A DNA stretch of 44,215 bases, from contig JAMCPS010000148.1 in the NCBI GenBank assembly GCA_023379705.1, positions 1 to 44,215 on the forward strand, given 5' to 3'. This stretch comes from Campylobacterota bacterium. GTDB taxonomy: Bacteria; Campylobacterota; Campylobacteria; Campylobacterales; Sulfurimonadaceae. Below the pieces are notes generated by a model. That model saw only the letters and a program-made list of their open reading frames with translations. It did not search any database and was not told the origin of the DNA. A program made the position numbers and the translations under genes. Below are positions 18,488 through 29,663 of this stretch, one piece after another (position 1 is the first letter of the stretch; each line of letters starts with the position of its first letter).

Positions 18488-18817
18488 ATGGGATATTTGC
18501 TCTGGTTTAGTATCGTTATCATTGTCTTTGTTTGGATGCACTACTTTACCGCATTGACATGGCGTCAAAAGTGGATTACTCTTTTGCTCTTGAGCTTGAT
18601 CATTGCCAATGCAGTTCTTTATAATATTATGAAAGACTTGGAAAGCAAACATATCAATGAGATGCAGCTTAAATACACCAATGGCGAAACATTACGATGC
18701 AACGGAATAAACGTTGATAATAAATCATTTGGTTACAGTGTTGGAACGCAAAGTTTTATCGGTAACAAAAACTCTCGTTATCCCAACCAAATTTTTAGTG
18801 CGTCAGAGTGTAAATGA
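18488..18817 (+). CDS. Small membrane protein, unknown
   Basis: This 109-residue protein has two N-terminal hydrophobic helices (about residues 3-22 and 28-46). A polar tail follows: KHINEMQLKYTNGETLRCNGINVDNKSFGYSVGTQSFIGNKNSRYPNQIFSASECK. The tail holds two cysteines (in LRCNG and SECK) that could form a disulfide if periplasmic. It starts three bases after murC and overlaps mutS2 by four bases (ATGA). I do not recognise a family. Confidence 0.72.
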   Translation: MGYLLWFSIVIIVFVWMHYFTALTWRQKWITLLLLSLIIANAVLYNIMKDLESKHINEMQLKYTNGETLRCNGINVDNKSFGYSVGTQSFIGNKNSRYPNQIFSASECK

Positions 18818-21033
18818 CCGCTCTTTCTCCTAATCTTGCCGAGCTTTTCGGAAAGCTCGATCTTCTGCCTCACCTCTATGAGCTAGAGCATTTTTTCTCA
18901 CGTGCGCAAAATGTCGCTATCCCAGGAGATCAAGAACGCCATTATCGTTTTATCCAAGCATTGGATTTGCTGGAATTCAAAGCTCCCTCAAAAAGTATCT
19001 CCTTTGAAACCATCATCAACCATCTCAAAAAGCAGGGTGTTTTGCGGTTTGAGGATATCTTTGAGCTTATTAAAGTAGTCCGCTATTTCCGTACCCTTCG
19101 TAATCGTGAGTTTGCAGGGTTGATCGGGGAGTGGATGGAGACGATCCAGATTCCAGAACCGTTTAATGAGATTGACGACTATTTCGATGAGACAGGAAAA
19201 TTTATCGAATCACGCGATGAAGAATTGCACCGTATTGCACAGCGGATCAAGGCGATCAAGACGGAGATAAGCGAGTCGATGAAACGGCTCTTATATATCC
19301 AAAAACTAGCCCCATACCTCGTCGATACCCAAGTGCACTACATCAATGATGAAGAGTGTCTGCTGCTGCGCGGGGGATTCAACCATGTGTTCAAGGGAGC
19401 GGTGATAGGTCGTACGGCAGGGGGATTTTTTTACGTCGCTCCCGATGCGATCTTACGCTCCAAAGAGCAGTTGCGCCATGTGATGCAGGATCGTGAAGCC
19501 AAGCTCTACGAATATGCCAAGAAATTTTCCTCTAAACTCTCACCGTTGACCCCGTTTATCGGGTTTATTGACCGTGAGTTTGAACGGTTTGACCATTATC
19601 AAGCGCGTGTTTTGTTTGCCCGTTCCAAAGGGTATGCGATTTTAAAACCGCAAAGTGATAACAAGATCATCCTCGAAGAGTTTTCTCATCCTGCTTTGCA
19701 CAAGCCAAAACCTGTCAGTGTGCAGTTTAAAGGCAATTTGTTGATGATTACAGGGGTCAATGCGGGTGGTAAAACGATGCTGCTCAAATCGATCCTCAGC
19801 GCGTGTGCGATGGCCAAATATCTCATTCCGATGAAGCTCAATGCCCATAAATCGCACATCGGCGGTTTTAAACGCATTGAAGCGGTGATCGATGACCCGC
19901 AAAATGTGGGCAATGATATTTCGACGTTTGCGGGACGGATGGTGCAGTTCAGCCATCTGTTTGAGCATAAAAATGCTCTTGTTGGAGTAGATGAGATTGA
20001 ACTCGGAACCGACAGCGACGAGGCGGCAGCACTGTTTGCGATAGTGTTGGATGATCTGATCAAGCGGAGGCAGAAGATCATTGTCACCACTCACCACAAA
20101 CGCCTTGCCGCATTGATGGCGGATCGTGATGATGTGGAGCTGTTGGCGGCGATCTATGATGAAGAACACCGTGTTCCGACTTATGAGTTTTTAAACGGCG
20201 TGATCGGAAAGAGTTATGCTTTCGAGACCGCTTCACGCTACGGTATCAACCAAAACATCATCAGCCGTGCAAAAGTGCTGTATGGTGAGAACCATGAAAA
20301 GCTCAATGTCCTTATAGAGCGTGGAAGTGAACTCGAACGTGCCTTAAAAATAAAGAACAAAGAGGTGGATGAGCGCTTGGAATCGCTCAAATCACAAGAA
20401 CTCGCACTCAAAGAGGCACGTGAAAACCTGCGCAGTGAACTTGATTCCGAGAAAAACCGCCTGCGTGCACTGTACGATGCAGCGACCAATGAGGCTAAAG
20501 AGGCCGCACGAGGCATGGATATGGCCGCCATCCACCGTCAGATGAACAAAGCGGCGTCGATGATCCCCAAAGATCAACCTCTTAAGATCGGCGAACCTGA
20601 GCCGATCGTCTTTACGGTAGGGCAAACGGTGAAATATCGTAATCAACGTGCAACCATCGTGAGTATCGGAAGCAAAGATGCGATGATCGAGGTTGAGGGG
20701 ATGCGGTTGCGGGTCAAACTCTTTGATCTTAAACCCTCTGGTAATCTTCCGAAAAAAGTCAAAACAACGCATACCGCCCAAATTGAGCAAAAAAGCGGTC
20801 TTAAGCTTGACCTGCATGGTTTACGTGGAGAAGAGGCGTGCGAGAGAATGGATAAATTTCTCTCTGATGCGCTTTTGCAGGGGTTTGATGAGGTGATCAT
20901 CTATCACGGGATTGGCACGGGAAAACTCTCCTATGCCGTCAAAGAGTTTTTGAAAGTCCATCCTAGTGTTAAAAGTTTCACCGATGCTCCTCAGCATTTG
21001 GGTGGCTTTGGTGTGAAGATAGTACGATTATAA
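18814..21033 (+). CDS. mutS2: MutS2 endonuclease/ATPase
   Basis: This 739-residue MutS2 protein lacks the MutS mismatch-recognition domain, as the family does. The core and clamp helices lead into the ATPase with Walker A GVNAGGKT near residue 313, and later VDEIELGTDSDEAAAL and VTTHHKRLAAL. A long charged coiled coil runs from about residue 505 to 580. The C-terminal Smr nuclease domain, from about residue 665, carries LDLHGLRGEEA and IIYHGIGTGKL. Known members suppress homologous recombination in Helicobacter, or act on collided ribosomes in Bacillus; which role applies here is not shown. It is the last gene of the dapC-murC operon. Confidence 0.95.
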   Translation: MTALSPNLAELFGKLDLLPHLYELEHFFSRAQNVAIPGDQERHYRFIQALDLLEFKAPSKSISFETIINHLKKQGVLRFEDIFELIKVVRYFRTLRNREFAGLIGEWMETIQIPEPFNEIDDYFDETGKFIESRDEELHRIAQRIKAIKTEISESMKRLLYIQKLAPYLVDTQVHYINDEECLLLRGGFNHVFKGAVIGRTAGGFFYVAPDAILRSKEQLRHVMQDREAKLYEYAKKFSSKLSPLTPFIGFIDREFERFDHYQARVLFARSKGYAILKPQSDNKIILEEFSHPALHKPKPVSVQFKGNLLMITGVNAGGKTMLLKSILSACAMAKYLIPMKLNAHKSHIGGFKRIEAVIDDPQNVGNDISTFAGRMVQFSHLFEHKNALVGVDEIELGTDSDEAAALFAIVLDDLIKRRQKIIVTTHHKRLAALMADRDDVELLAAIYDEEHRVPTYEFLNGVIGKSYAFETASRYGINQNIISRAKVLYGENHEKLNVLIERGSELERALKIKNKEVDERLESLKSQELALKEARENLRSELDSEKNRLRALYDAATNEAKEAARGMDMAAIHRQMNKAASMIPKDQPLKIGEPEPIVFTVGQTVKYRNQRATIVSIGSKDAMIEVEGMRLRVKLFDLKPSGNLPKKVKTTHTAQIEQKSGLKLDLHGLRGEEACERMDKFLSDALLQGFDEVIIYHGIGTGKLSYAVKEFLKVHPSVKSFTDAPQHLGGFGVKIVRL

Positions 21034-21057
21034 GAAAAATATAACAAGGTATAGATA

Positions 21058-21372
21058 GTGGCAAATAATTGGAATATCCCAGCATGGCTTGAAAAAGAGG
21101 TGCGTGAACGAGACAAGTGTTGTGTTTATTGCAGTGCAGAATTTACACCTACCAAAATTTCAAAGAAAACAGCCGCCAGCTGGGAACATATTATTAACGA
21201 TGCTAAAATTATTACGAGAGAAAATATTGCTCTTTGCTGTTGCGGATGTAATGCTAGTAAAGGGCAAAAACAACTTTCAATTTGGTTGCAAACATCATAT
21301 TGTCAAGAACGTGGAATTAATCCAGAAACAGTTGCCCCAATCATTAAAGAAGCAATTAAAAGCGGATTATAA
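21058..21372 (+). CDS. HNH endonuclease-like protein
   Basis: This 104-residue protein resembles small HNH nucleases. It has a first CxxC knuckle (CCVYCSAEF), then WEHIINDAKIITRENIALCCCGCNASKGQK, which matches the second zinc knuckle and the Asn/Lys of the HNH core. The first His of the catalytic motif is probably that in SWEHIIND. The start is GTG at 21058 with a weak AAGG upstream. The gene is more AT-rich than the flanking mutS2 and opens the accessory stretch before ligA. No partner methylase or phage gene is adjacent, so its role is unclear. Confidence 0.75.
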   Translation: MANNWNIPAWLEKEVRERDKCCVYCSAEFTPTKISKKTAASWEHIINDAKIITRENIALCCCGCNASKGQKQLSIWLQTSYCQERGINPETVAPIIKEAIKSGL

Positions 21373-21406
21373 TCGTCTATCAATAAGAGATTCCATAAAA
21401 ACATTG

Positions 21407-21424
21407 TATAATTCTTTGAAGAAT
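21407..21424 (+). promoter_or_regulatory. Promoter/operator-like dyad of first TA pair
   Basis: TATAAT at 21407-21412 overlaps the short palindrome ATTCTT-TG-AAGAAT (21411-21424), 18 bases before the antitoxin ATG. Phd/YefM antitoxins commonly autorepress at dyads of this kind, so it is a candidate operator. Confidence 0.5.
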
Positions 21425-21441
21425 ACTACAAAGGATTAATT

Positions 21442-21732
21442 ATGATCGCATACAGTCGTGAAGAGATGGTATCGGTTACTGATCTGCTCAAAACACTGCG
21501 TCAAACATTGGATAAAATTTCCCATCACAGTGTCGAAAAAATTGCTGTGATGAAAAATAACCGCCCTGAAGCGGTCATGCTAAGTATTGATGAATACGAG
21601 CGTATAAAAGAATTAGCAGATATGGCAGAACATATCGGTTTGGCAGAACTGATCCGTGAACGTAAAGAAACTCCAAAAGAGTCCTATATCCCATTTAATG
21701 ATGTAATGGCAAAAGCGGGCATTGTCCTCTAA
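21442..21732 (+). CDS. Phd/YefM-type antitoxin
   Basis: This 96-residue protein resembles Phd/YefM antitoxins. The N-terminal DNA-binding part YSREEMVSVTDLLKTLRQTLDKI leads into the signature MKNNRPEAVMLSIDEYERIKELAD. The C-terminal arm is extended and would wrap the toxin. It overlaps the downstream RelE-like gene by one base (TAATG), the usual antitoxin-toxin arrangement. It shares clear patterns with the second antitoxin at 24062-24367 (NNRPEAVMLS against NNKPEAVVLS), so both pairs belong to one family. Confidence 0.88.
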   Translation: MIAYSREEMVSVTDLLKTLRQTLDKISHHSVEKIAVMKNNRPEAVMLSIDEYERIKELADMAEHIGLAELIRERKETPKESYIPFNDVMAKAGIVL

Positions 21733-22040
21733 TGGCATACACGCTCAAATTTCATCCTGAAGCTCAAAAAGAGTTTTTAGAGTTGGATAATGGAGTTCGT
21801 GAACGCGTTGCTAAACAGCTTGTGAAAATTTCTGTTTCTCCTGAGTTAGGAGAGGAGTTAGGAAATAGAAACGGGATCGATCTCTCGGGGTATCGAAAGA
21901 TGTATGCCGAAAAAAAGAAGATTCGGATCGTCTATGAAGTGATCGAAGAGGAAATTTTGATCCATATCATGGCGATCGGTGAACGGGACGATATGGCGGT
22001 GTATAAAACGGCATTGAAACGATTAAAAGAAAAAAAATGA
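21732..22040 (+). CDS. RelE/ParE-family toxin
   Basis: This 102-residue protein is of the RelE/ParE superfamily: YTLKFHPEAQKEFLELDNGVRERV, then LSGYRKMYAEKKKIRIVYEVIEEEILIHIMAIGERDDMAVY. The basic/aromatic YRKMYAEKKKIRIVYEV strand and the terminal IGERDD motif fit RelE-type mRNA interferases that cut mRNA at the ribosome. The alternative is a ParE-like gyrase inhibitor. It begins on the last base of the antitoxin gene and forms a type II pair with it. Confidence 0.85.
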   Translation: MAYTLKFHPEAQKEFLELDNGVRERVAKQLVKISVSPELGEELGNRNGIDLSGYRKMYAEKKKIRIVYEVIEEEILIHIMAIGERDDMAVYKTALKRLKEKK

Positions 22041-22100
22041 AGAATAGGGTCATATGATTCCCATGTCATTCATTAGATAATTCAAACAAAAAGAGAAACA

Positions 22101-22556
22101 GTGCACACATATCAAATTTCAGAGTCCGTATTAGATGCGTATAAAAATTATAAACTCAGTGATGAAAGAATCAACTTTTTAATAACACAAGCCAATGAAC
22201 AGCTCGCAGAAATAGCTCAAAACAAAGAACTCTATGAGAGTTTTTTAAACAAAGTGAATGCACCTGAAAGAATAGATAACATCATTCTTTGGATGCTGCT
22301 GATGTCCAATGAAACAATAGGTAGTAAATACATCAGAGAATTCAAAAAAGATTTCAGAAAATTTATCCCGGTCAGTGATCTAGCTGATTTATTACTCTAC
22401 ACTATTCATCTAAAGAAACTCAAAAACATTGAATTGGACGGATTTGACTATTTATTGGAGTACGAAGAAGAAGGTATCGAAGTGATGGATCAATATGCTT
22501 TTACCAATGTCTTGCTCTACATTCAAACATCAAAAGAAGTTCAAATGGAGTTTTAA
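22101..22556 (+). CDS. Hypothetical helical protein (151 aa)
   Basis: This 151-residue soluble protein is acidic, helix-rich and AT-rich in coding. It begins at a GTG at 22101 (HTYQISESVLDAYKNYK) behind AAAGAGAAAC. No signal peptide, membrane segment, Cys pair or catalytic motif is seen. The C-terminal half is markedly acidic (LLEYEEEGIEVMDQY). It follows the first toxin by 60 bases and converges on the membrane protein at 22572 with a 15-base gap. I do not recognise the family. An accessory or defence role is possible only by position. Confidence 0.6.
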   Translation: MHTYQISESVLDAYKNYKLSDERINFLITQANEQLAEIAQNKELYESFLNKVNAPERIDNIILWMLLMSNETIGSKYIREFKKDFRKFIPVSDLADLLLYTIHLKKLKNIELDGFDYLLEYEEEGIEVMDQYAFTNVLLYIQTSKEVQMEF

Positions 22557-22571
22557 CAAAGTTCAGGTAAC

Positions 22572-23180
22572 TCAGATGATCCAGTGTCGAATCCCAATTC
22601 TCATCCTGATTCGATAGCGTATCAACGGGAAAACGACCAAAAAGGACCCGATAGTCATATAGACGGGTAGCAACATATTCTCCAACGTATAGTGTTCGAT
22701 CCCAAAAACGGCGATAAATGATCCCAGAAAAAAGCAGATCCATACCAGTGGTGTCTCCTCATCGGGAGCCGTTATCACAAAGCGCAGTGTCGGCAAGAGA
22801 GCGCAAAAATCTGCGGCTATGGCTATGACAGTAGGCAAGACCCCCGAACTGTTTTTAAAGATGAGCCAAACCACGATGGCACAGAGCCCTATGAGCAGAG
22901 AGAACTTTTCAAGTGTGTCCGGTTTGATATACTCACCCTTGAAGAGGGTCAATACAAAGATCGTCATGGGGTTAATCCAAAAAATAACGGTGAGCATTTT
23001 GGTGACCTGATCAGCGTCCTCGGGAGTGATCAGCCAAAAGGAAAAACCGATCACGCTCCAGATGAACCAGGAAATACGGTTGGGTTTGACGGTACCCAAA
23101 AAGATGCTGATCGTATAAGGGATAATGGAGGCAGCAAGAATGAATTGGGCTGCCAAACCTAGATAGTAGGGTTCTATCAT
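22572..23180 (-). CDS. Polytopic membrane protein, SWEET/PQ-loop-like
   Basis: This 202-residue protein has about six to seven hydrophobic helices. The segment IIPYTISIFLGTVKPNRISWFIWSVIGFSFW, and a later IAADFCALLPTLRFV, resemble the repeated units of small PQ-loop or SemiSWEET-like membrane proteins. I cannot assign it firmly. It contains a short acidic loop (TAPDEETP). It is transcribed divergently from cobB and convergently with the 151-residue hypothetical protein. Substrate and role are unknown. Confidence 0.65.
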   Translation of the reverse strand: MIEPYYLGLAAQFILAASIIPYTISIFLGTVKPNRISWFIWSVIGFSFWLITPEDADQVTKMLTVIFWINPMTIFVLTLFKGEYIKPDTLEKFSLLIGLCAIVVWLIFKNSSGVLPTVIAIAADFCALLPTLRFVITAPDEETPLVWICFFLGSFIAVFGIEHYTLENMLLPVYMTIGSFLVVFPLIRYRIRMRIGIRHWII

Positions 23181-23280
23181 CTTAGTAGATATCCTCTATT
23201 GCGTCATACGATGAATTGTCGAGTGCCATGTACTGATCCTTTGTCGCATTATATATTTCCTACGATTAATCTAGCAGCAG

Positions 23281-23286
23281 TATAAT
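23281..23286 (+). promoter_or_regulatory. -10 box upstream of cobB
   Basis: TATAAT lies 19 bases before the cobB ATG, followed by TATAGGAG as ribosome site. A -35 hexamer is not evident. Confidence 0.5.
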
Positions 23287-23305
23287 TTCTATTATAGGAG
23301 AATTA

Positions 23306-23998
23306 ATGAAAAAAGTTCTTATTTTAAGCGGTGCAGGTATCAGCGCCGAAAGTGGTATCCGAACTTTTCGTGATGCCGACGGTTTATGGGAAGAGTACGA
23401 TGTGATGGAAGTGTGCTCGGTTGAGGGTTTCGCGCGTAATCCCAAACTGGTCGCCGATTTTTACGATGCCAGAAGACGTGATCTGGAAGATAAATCTTTT
23501 AATGCTGCTCATGAGATGGTGGCCCGTTTAAAAGCCAAATACCCGCACCAAATCGATGTTTTGACGCAAAATGTGGATGATCTGTTTGAACGTGCGGGCT
23601 GTGATGAGGTGATCCATCTGCATGGGACGTTGACACAGCTGCGCTGTGAGGATTGCGGACGAGTTTTTTCTATAGGGTATGAGTCTCAAGTTGGAGTCGT
23701 GTGTCCGGGATGTGAAAGTGACCGAATCCGTCATAATGTTGTGATGTTTGGGGAAGCGGCTCCGATGTATGAGAAGCTTCAAGAGTCGGTTGAGGAGTGT
23801 GATATGCTTGTAGTGATCGGGACGAGCGGTCAAGTCATCAATGTAGCAGCAATCGCACAATGGTTTGATCACTCGATTCTAAACAACTACGATTCCGATC
23901 CAATGCTCGATCGCCATTTTAAAACTCGATACATTGAAAAAGCAACGACTGCCGCAGCGAAGATCGAGGCGGATATAGAGAAATTTTTAAGTTATTAA
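23306..23998 (+). CDS. cobB: Sir2-family NAD-dependent protein deacylase (CobB type)
   Basis: This 230-residue sirtuin removes acyl groups from protein lysines using NAD. The NAD site GAGISAESGIRTFRD is at residues 9-23. TQNVDDLFERAG follows, and the catalytic His is in EVIHLHGTL near residue 105. The structural zinc site is intact, with CEDCG and CPGCE. A Tyr-x-x-Arg pair in FYDARRRDLED matches the desuccinylase/desmalonylase signature of CobB and SIRT5, so it may prefer acidic acyl groups. Length and zinc site mark it as a metabolic sirtuin rather than a defence Sir2 domain. It stands alone between the two toxin-antitoxin pairs. Confidence 0.93.
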   Translation: MKKVLILSGAGISAESGIRTFRDADGLWEEYDVMEVCSVEGFARNPKLVADFYDARRRDLEDKSFNAAHEMVARLKAKYPHQIDVLTQNVDDLFERAGCDEVIHLHGTLTQLRCEDCGRVFSIGYESQVGVVCPGCESDRIRHNVVMFGEAAPMYEKLQESVEECDMLVVIGTSGQVINVAAIAQWFDHSILNNYDSDPMLDRHFKTRYIEKATTAAAKIEADIEKFLSY

Positions 23999-24027
23999 CT
24001 TAAGAAAGGAATATATGGTTTTTTATG

Positions 24028-24045
24028 TATAATACTCCGTATAAT
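24028..24045 (+). promoter_or_regulatory. Tandem TATAAT boxes before second TA pair
   Basis: Two TATAAT hexamers (24028-24033 and 24040-24045) lie one helical turn apart within a direct repeat of GTATAAT, 16 bases before the antitoxin ATG. One is probably the -10 element; the repeat may serve autoregulation. Confidence 0.5.
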
Positions 24046-24061
24046 TACACGGGAGATTACG

Positions 24062-24356
24062 ATGGTAGCTTATAAATCTAACGAAATGATGAGCTCGACC
24101 GATGTCGCGAAAAACTTCGGAGCGGTGCTTTCAAAACTCTCAAATCACGAAGTCGATAAGATTTGTGTATTGCGAAACAATAAACCTGAAGCAGTAGTAC
24201 TAAGTGCACTTGAATACGAACAGCTTAGTGATTATCGATATTGGAATACTTTGAGCGAGAAAGAGTACCTTCAAAAAGCATTGGAAAGTAGCGAGAACTC
24301 ACGGAGTTTTACGATTGAAGAGGTAGACGCATATCTGCAACGGGTGATCGAATCAC

Positions 24357-24367
<11 letters not shown>
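24062..24367 (+). CDS. Phd/YefM-type antitoxin (second pair)
   Basis: This 101-residue Phd/YefM-family protein starts MVAYKSNEMMSSTDVAKNFGAVLSKLS, a DNA-binding N-terminus, followed by VLRNNKPEAVVLSALEYEQLSD. The C-terminal tail is acidic and helical (ENSRSFTIEEVDAYLQRV). It overlaps the downstream toxin by 11 bases. It is a distant relative of the antitoxin at 21442-21732. GGGAG upstream at normal spacing fixes the start. Confidence 0.88.
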
Positions 24368-27289
<2,922 letters not shown>

Positions 27290-27309
<20 letters not shown>

Positions 27310-28117
27310 TTCCATCGCCATCGGCGGATTTGACGGGATGCATATCGGGCATCAGCAGTTGTTTAACCAATTGGGAGAACATGGGGCGATCGTAGTTATC
27401 GAGACGGGGTATGCGAACCTGACTCCTGGGTGCGAGCGGGAAAAATACACTCATTATCCAATAGTCTATTATCCTCTTGATGAAATTCGTCATTTAGAGG
27501 GTAAAGAATTTGTAGCCTATCTGCTTATGCAATTTCCCCATTTAAAAAAGATTGTGGTGGGGTATGATTTTCATTTTGGAAAAGATCGCCGCTATTCACA
27601 TAAGGATTTGAAGGGCTTTTTTACGGGTGATGTGTGTGTCATAGAACAAGTCACCATTGACAATGACTCTGTCCATTCTCATAAGATCAGAGCGAAACTT
27701 CAAATCGGGGACATACACGGGGCTAATCGCTTTTTAGGTCATAATTACTGCATCAGCGGAGAGGTCATTGCAGGGCAGGGGATCGGGAAAAAAGAGCTCG
27801 TTCCTACGCTAAACCTCGAATGTAAAGGATTTCTAGTTCCCCAAGAGGGTGTGTATGTTACATTGACGCGAATTGATGATGAAGAACATTATCATCCATC
27901 GGTTGCATTTATGGGGCATCGGGTTTCTACTGATGGTTCCTATGCGATAGAGAGCCATATTTTGGATATGAATGTTCAGCATGTTCAGAGAGCAACGGTC
28001 TGTTTCGTCCGTTTTTTACGTAAAAATCAAAAATATGAAACTTTGGAGCTGCTCAAAAAGGCAATTCAAACCGATATTTTAAACGCAAAAAAAGAGCTTT
28101 GCCATTTGAGTTTATAG
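27290..28117 (+). CDS. ribF: Riboflavin kinase / FAD synthetase
   Basis: This 275-residue protein starts at the ATG at 27290, giving MALSKVDSIAIGGFDGMHIGHQQL; the open frame extends upstream into tlyA but lacks a start with a ribosome site. The nucleotidyltransferase HxGH-type motif (GMHIGH) is near residue 18, with VGYDFHFGKDRR later. The C-terminal part carries the flavokinase pattern in degenerate form (GEVIAGQGIGKKELVPTLNLE, then GVYVT). The Pro-Thr pair that marks the flavokinase metal site is kept. It converts riboflavin to FMN and FAD. It is shorter than typical 300-residue RibF, as is common in Campylobacterota. Confidence 0.88.
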
Positions 28118-28131
28118 AAATATTTTCTAAG

Positions 28132-28190
28132 ATTTATTTTTTTCTTATTATAATGATATATATATAGTTTTATCTTGATTCGGAGGTTTT
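28132..28190 (+). promoter_or_regulatory. Leader and promoter region of cytochrome c gene
   Basis: An upstream T-tract (TTTATTTTTTTCT), a TATA-rich -10-like region around 28160, the element AGTTTTAT, and GGAGG seven bases before the ATG. The same elements recur at nearly the same spacing before the Gly-tailed exported protein at 32974, suggesting shared control. Confidence 0.45.
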
Positions 28191-28193
28191 ATA

Positions 28194-28616
28194 ATGAAGA
28201 CACGTGATGTATTGGTTATTGGATTCGCAGCTTTGTTAATGTCGAGTTACTGCAGTGCAAAAGATTTGGAATCGCCCAGCATGATTTATAAAAACAATTG
28301 TGCCAGTTGTCACGGCGAGAAAGCGGATGGAGTTAAAAAACTCAAAGGGGCATCGGGCATTACAACCAAGCAGAGAGCTGCGCTTGATGTGGCATCGAAA
28401 GGACAAGCTTACGTTTGCGGCGTAGCGTTAAATACTTTCACAGAAAAGGAACTTGTTCGTAAATTGCAAGATATCAGAGCCAAAAATTTTGACGGCAAAT
28501 CGTATCATGCAGTGATGAATAGAAATTTGAAGAAAGTCGAAGAGCGTGAAGGTCAGATTACCGATGAAAAAATGGCGAAATATATTTATACTACTTTCGG
28601 ATTCGGTAGCAAATAA
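28194..28616 (+). CDS. Periplasmic monohaem cytochrome c
   Basis: This 140-residue exported protein has a signal peptide of about 23 residues (cleavage after YCSA) and one haem c motif, CASCHGEKADG. Downstream, YHAVMNRNLK offers a Met as a possible distal ligand. An extra Cys in AYVCGVA is unusual for this small class. It probably shuttles electrons in the periplasm; the donor and acceptor are unknown. It stands as a single gene with its own leader between ribF and atpB. Confidence 0.9.
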   Translation: MKTRDVLVIGFAALLMSSYCSAKDLESPSMIYKNNCASCHGEKADGVKKLKGASGITTKQRAALDVASKGQAYVCGVALNTFTEKELVRKLQDIRAKNFDGKSYHAVMNRNLKKVEEREGQITDEKMAKYIYTTFGFGSK

Positions 28617-28649
28617 TTTGGATTTATAGGAATTTAATCTCTAACGCAT

Positions 28650-28655
28650 TATAAT
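28650..28655 (+). promoter_or_regulatory. -10 box upstream of atpB
   Basis: TATAAT lies 35 bases before the atpB ATG, followed by AAAGGAA as ribosome site. No clear -35 hexamer is visible. Confidence 0.55.
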
Positions 28656-28689
28656 CACGCCAATATTACCGGCAAAGGAACGCTATCTC

Positions 28690-29367
28690 ATGGGCGAATT
28701 GTTTACTTTTTTTGGTCTTTACAGCGAAGATCATGCTTTTATCTTTCTAACACACATGTTGCTTGCAGCGGGAATTGTCATTATTCTTGCACGTATGGCA
28801 ACGGCTAATCTTCGTTTGGTTCCAGTGGGAACACAGAACGTTTTGGAAGCGTATCTTAACGGTGTTTTGGCAATGGGAACAGATGTTATGGGTAAAACGG
28901 AAGCGCGTCGTTACCTTCCTTTGGTTGCAACGATCGGTTTGTTTGTAGGTGTTGCAAACGTAATCGGGATTATTCCTGGTTTTGAAGCACCGAGTGCCTT
29001 TTTGGATTTTACACTTGCTCTTGCATTGGTTGTTTTTACGTATTACAACTTTGAGGGAATCCGTCGTAATGGATTAATCACTTATTTCAAACACTTCATG
29101 GGCCCTGTATGGTGGTTGGCATGGTTGATGTTCCCGATCGAGATCGTTTCTCACATCTCTCGTGTCATCTCTTTGAGTTTCCGTTTGTTCGGTAATGTCA
29201 AAGGGGACGATATGTTCTTGATGGTTATTTTGATGTTGGCTCCATGGTTGTTGCCAATGATCCCTTTTGCGCTTTTGACTTTCATGGCATTTTTACAAGC
29301 GTTTATTTTCATGATGCTTACCTATGTTTATCTTGGTGGTGCAGTACTTCTTAGCGACGATCACTAA
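28690..29367 (+). CDS. atpB: F0F1 ATP synthase subunit a
   Basis: This 225-residue membrane subunit has five to six helices and forms the proton half-channels against the c-ring. The essential Arg lies in [16 protein letters not shown] second conserved helix, near the C-terminus, contains [22 protein letters not shown]. The N-terminal region is short, as in Campylobacterota. No other ATP synthase subunit gene is adjacent, which matches the known separation of atpB from the main atp operon in this phylum. A small membrane protein follows after eight bases. Confidence 0.95.
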   Translation: MGELFTFFGLYSEDHAFIFLTHMLLAAGIVIILARMATANLRLVPVGTQNVLEAYLNGVLAMGTDVMGKTEARRYLPLVATIGLFVGVANVIGIIPGFEAPSAFLDFTLALALVVFTYYNFEGIRRNGLITYFKHFMGPVWWLAWLMFPIEIVSHISRVISLSFRLFGNVKGDDMFLMVILMLAPWLLPMIPFALLTFMAFLQAFIFMMLTYVYLGGAVLLSDDH

Positions 29368-29375
29368 GAGCTTTT

Positions 29376-29663
29376 ATGAAACCCTACAATGCACGTAACT
29401 CGCTTTTAAGCTTCCTTATAGGGGCTTCTTGGGGATTTGTGATTGTTGGTACTTGGGTGACTTTTCAATCTTTTATCTTCTTGGGTATTGTTACCGCGTT
29501 ATTATTTTCTTTTCTTTTCCTCTTTATAGCATTGTTTTTGATTGTCATTTTGGAAAATCTTTCCATGGCTCGTGATCGACATGATGAGTTATTGAAGCAG
29601 AGTACAATTTTAACGGAAATACGCGATGCCCTTAATTCCAATTCGTCTCCAGCTCGAGAGTGA
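29376..29663 (+). CDS. Two-helix membrane protein with polar tail, unknown
   Basis: This 95-residue protein has two hydrophobic helices (about residues 10-30 and 35-60). A charged helical tail follows: ENLSMARDRHDELLKQSTILTEIRDALN. It lies directly after atpB. The position and two-helix topology recall AtpI/AtpZ-like small proteins of ATP synthase operons, but I see no diagnostic motif, so this is only an idea. It overlaps the next gene by four bases (GTGA). Confidence 0.65.
   Translation: MKPYNARNSLLSFLIGASWGFVIVGTWVTFQSFIFLGIVTALLFSFLFLFIALFLIVILENLSMARDRHDELLKQSTILTEIRDALNSNSSPARE

Noticed and set aside
21089-21439. Second plus-strand frame of 116 codons overlapping the HNH gene
   Set aside because: It is an out-of-frame shadow with no motif; the HNH frame holds the zinc-knuckle cysteines.
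22501-22743. Minus-strand 80-codon frame inside the PQ-loop-like membrane gene
   Set aside because: It overlaps the real membrane protein frame and runs into the 151-residue gene; it has no ribosome site and no membrane pattern of its own.
23306-23998. Sirtuin as part of an anti-phage defence system
   Set aside because: It is a stand-alone 230-residue protein with zinc site and a CobB-like Tyr/Arg pair, with no fused or adjacent SLOG, Argonaute or HerA-type partner.
28118-28150. Intrinsic terminator after ribF
   Set aside because: The only hairpin (TAGAAA/TTTCTA) is short and pure A/T-rich; the following T-tract is better explained as part of the cytochrome leader because it recurs at 32915.
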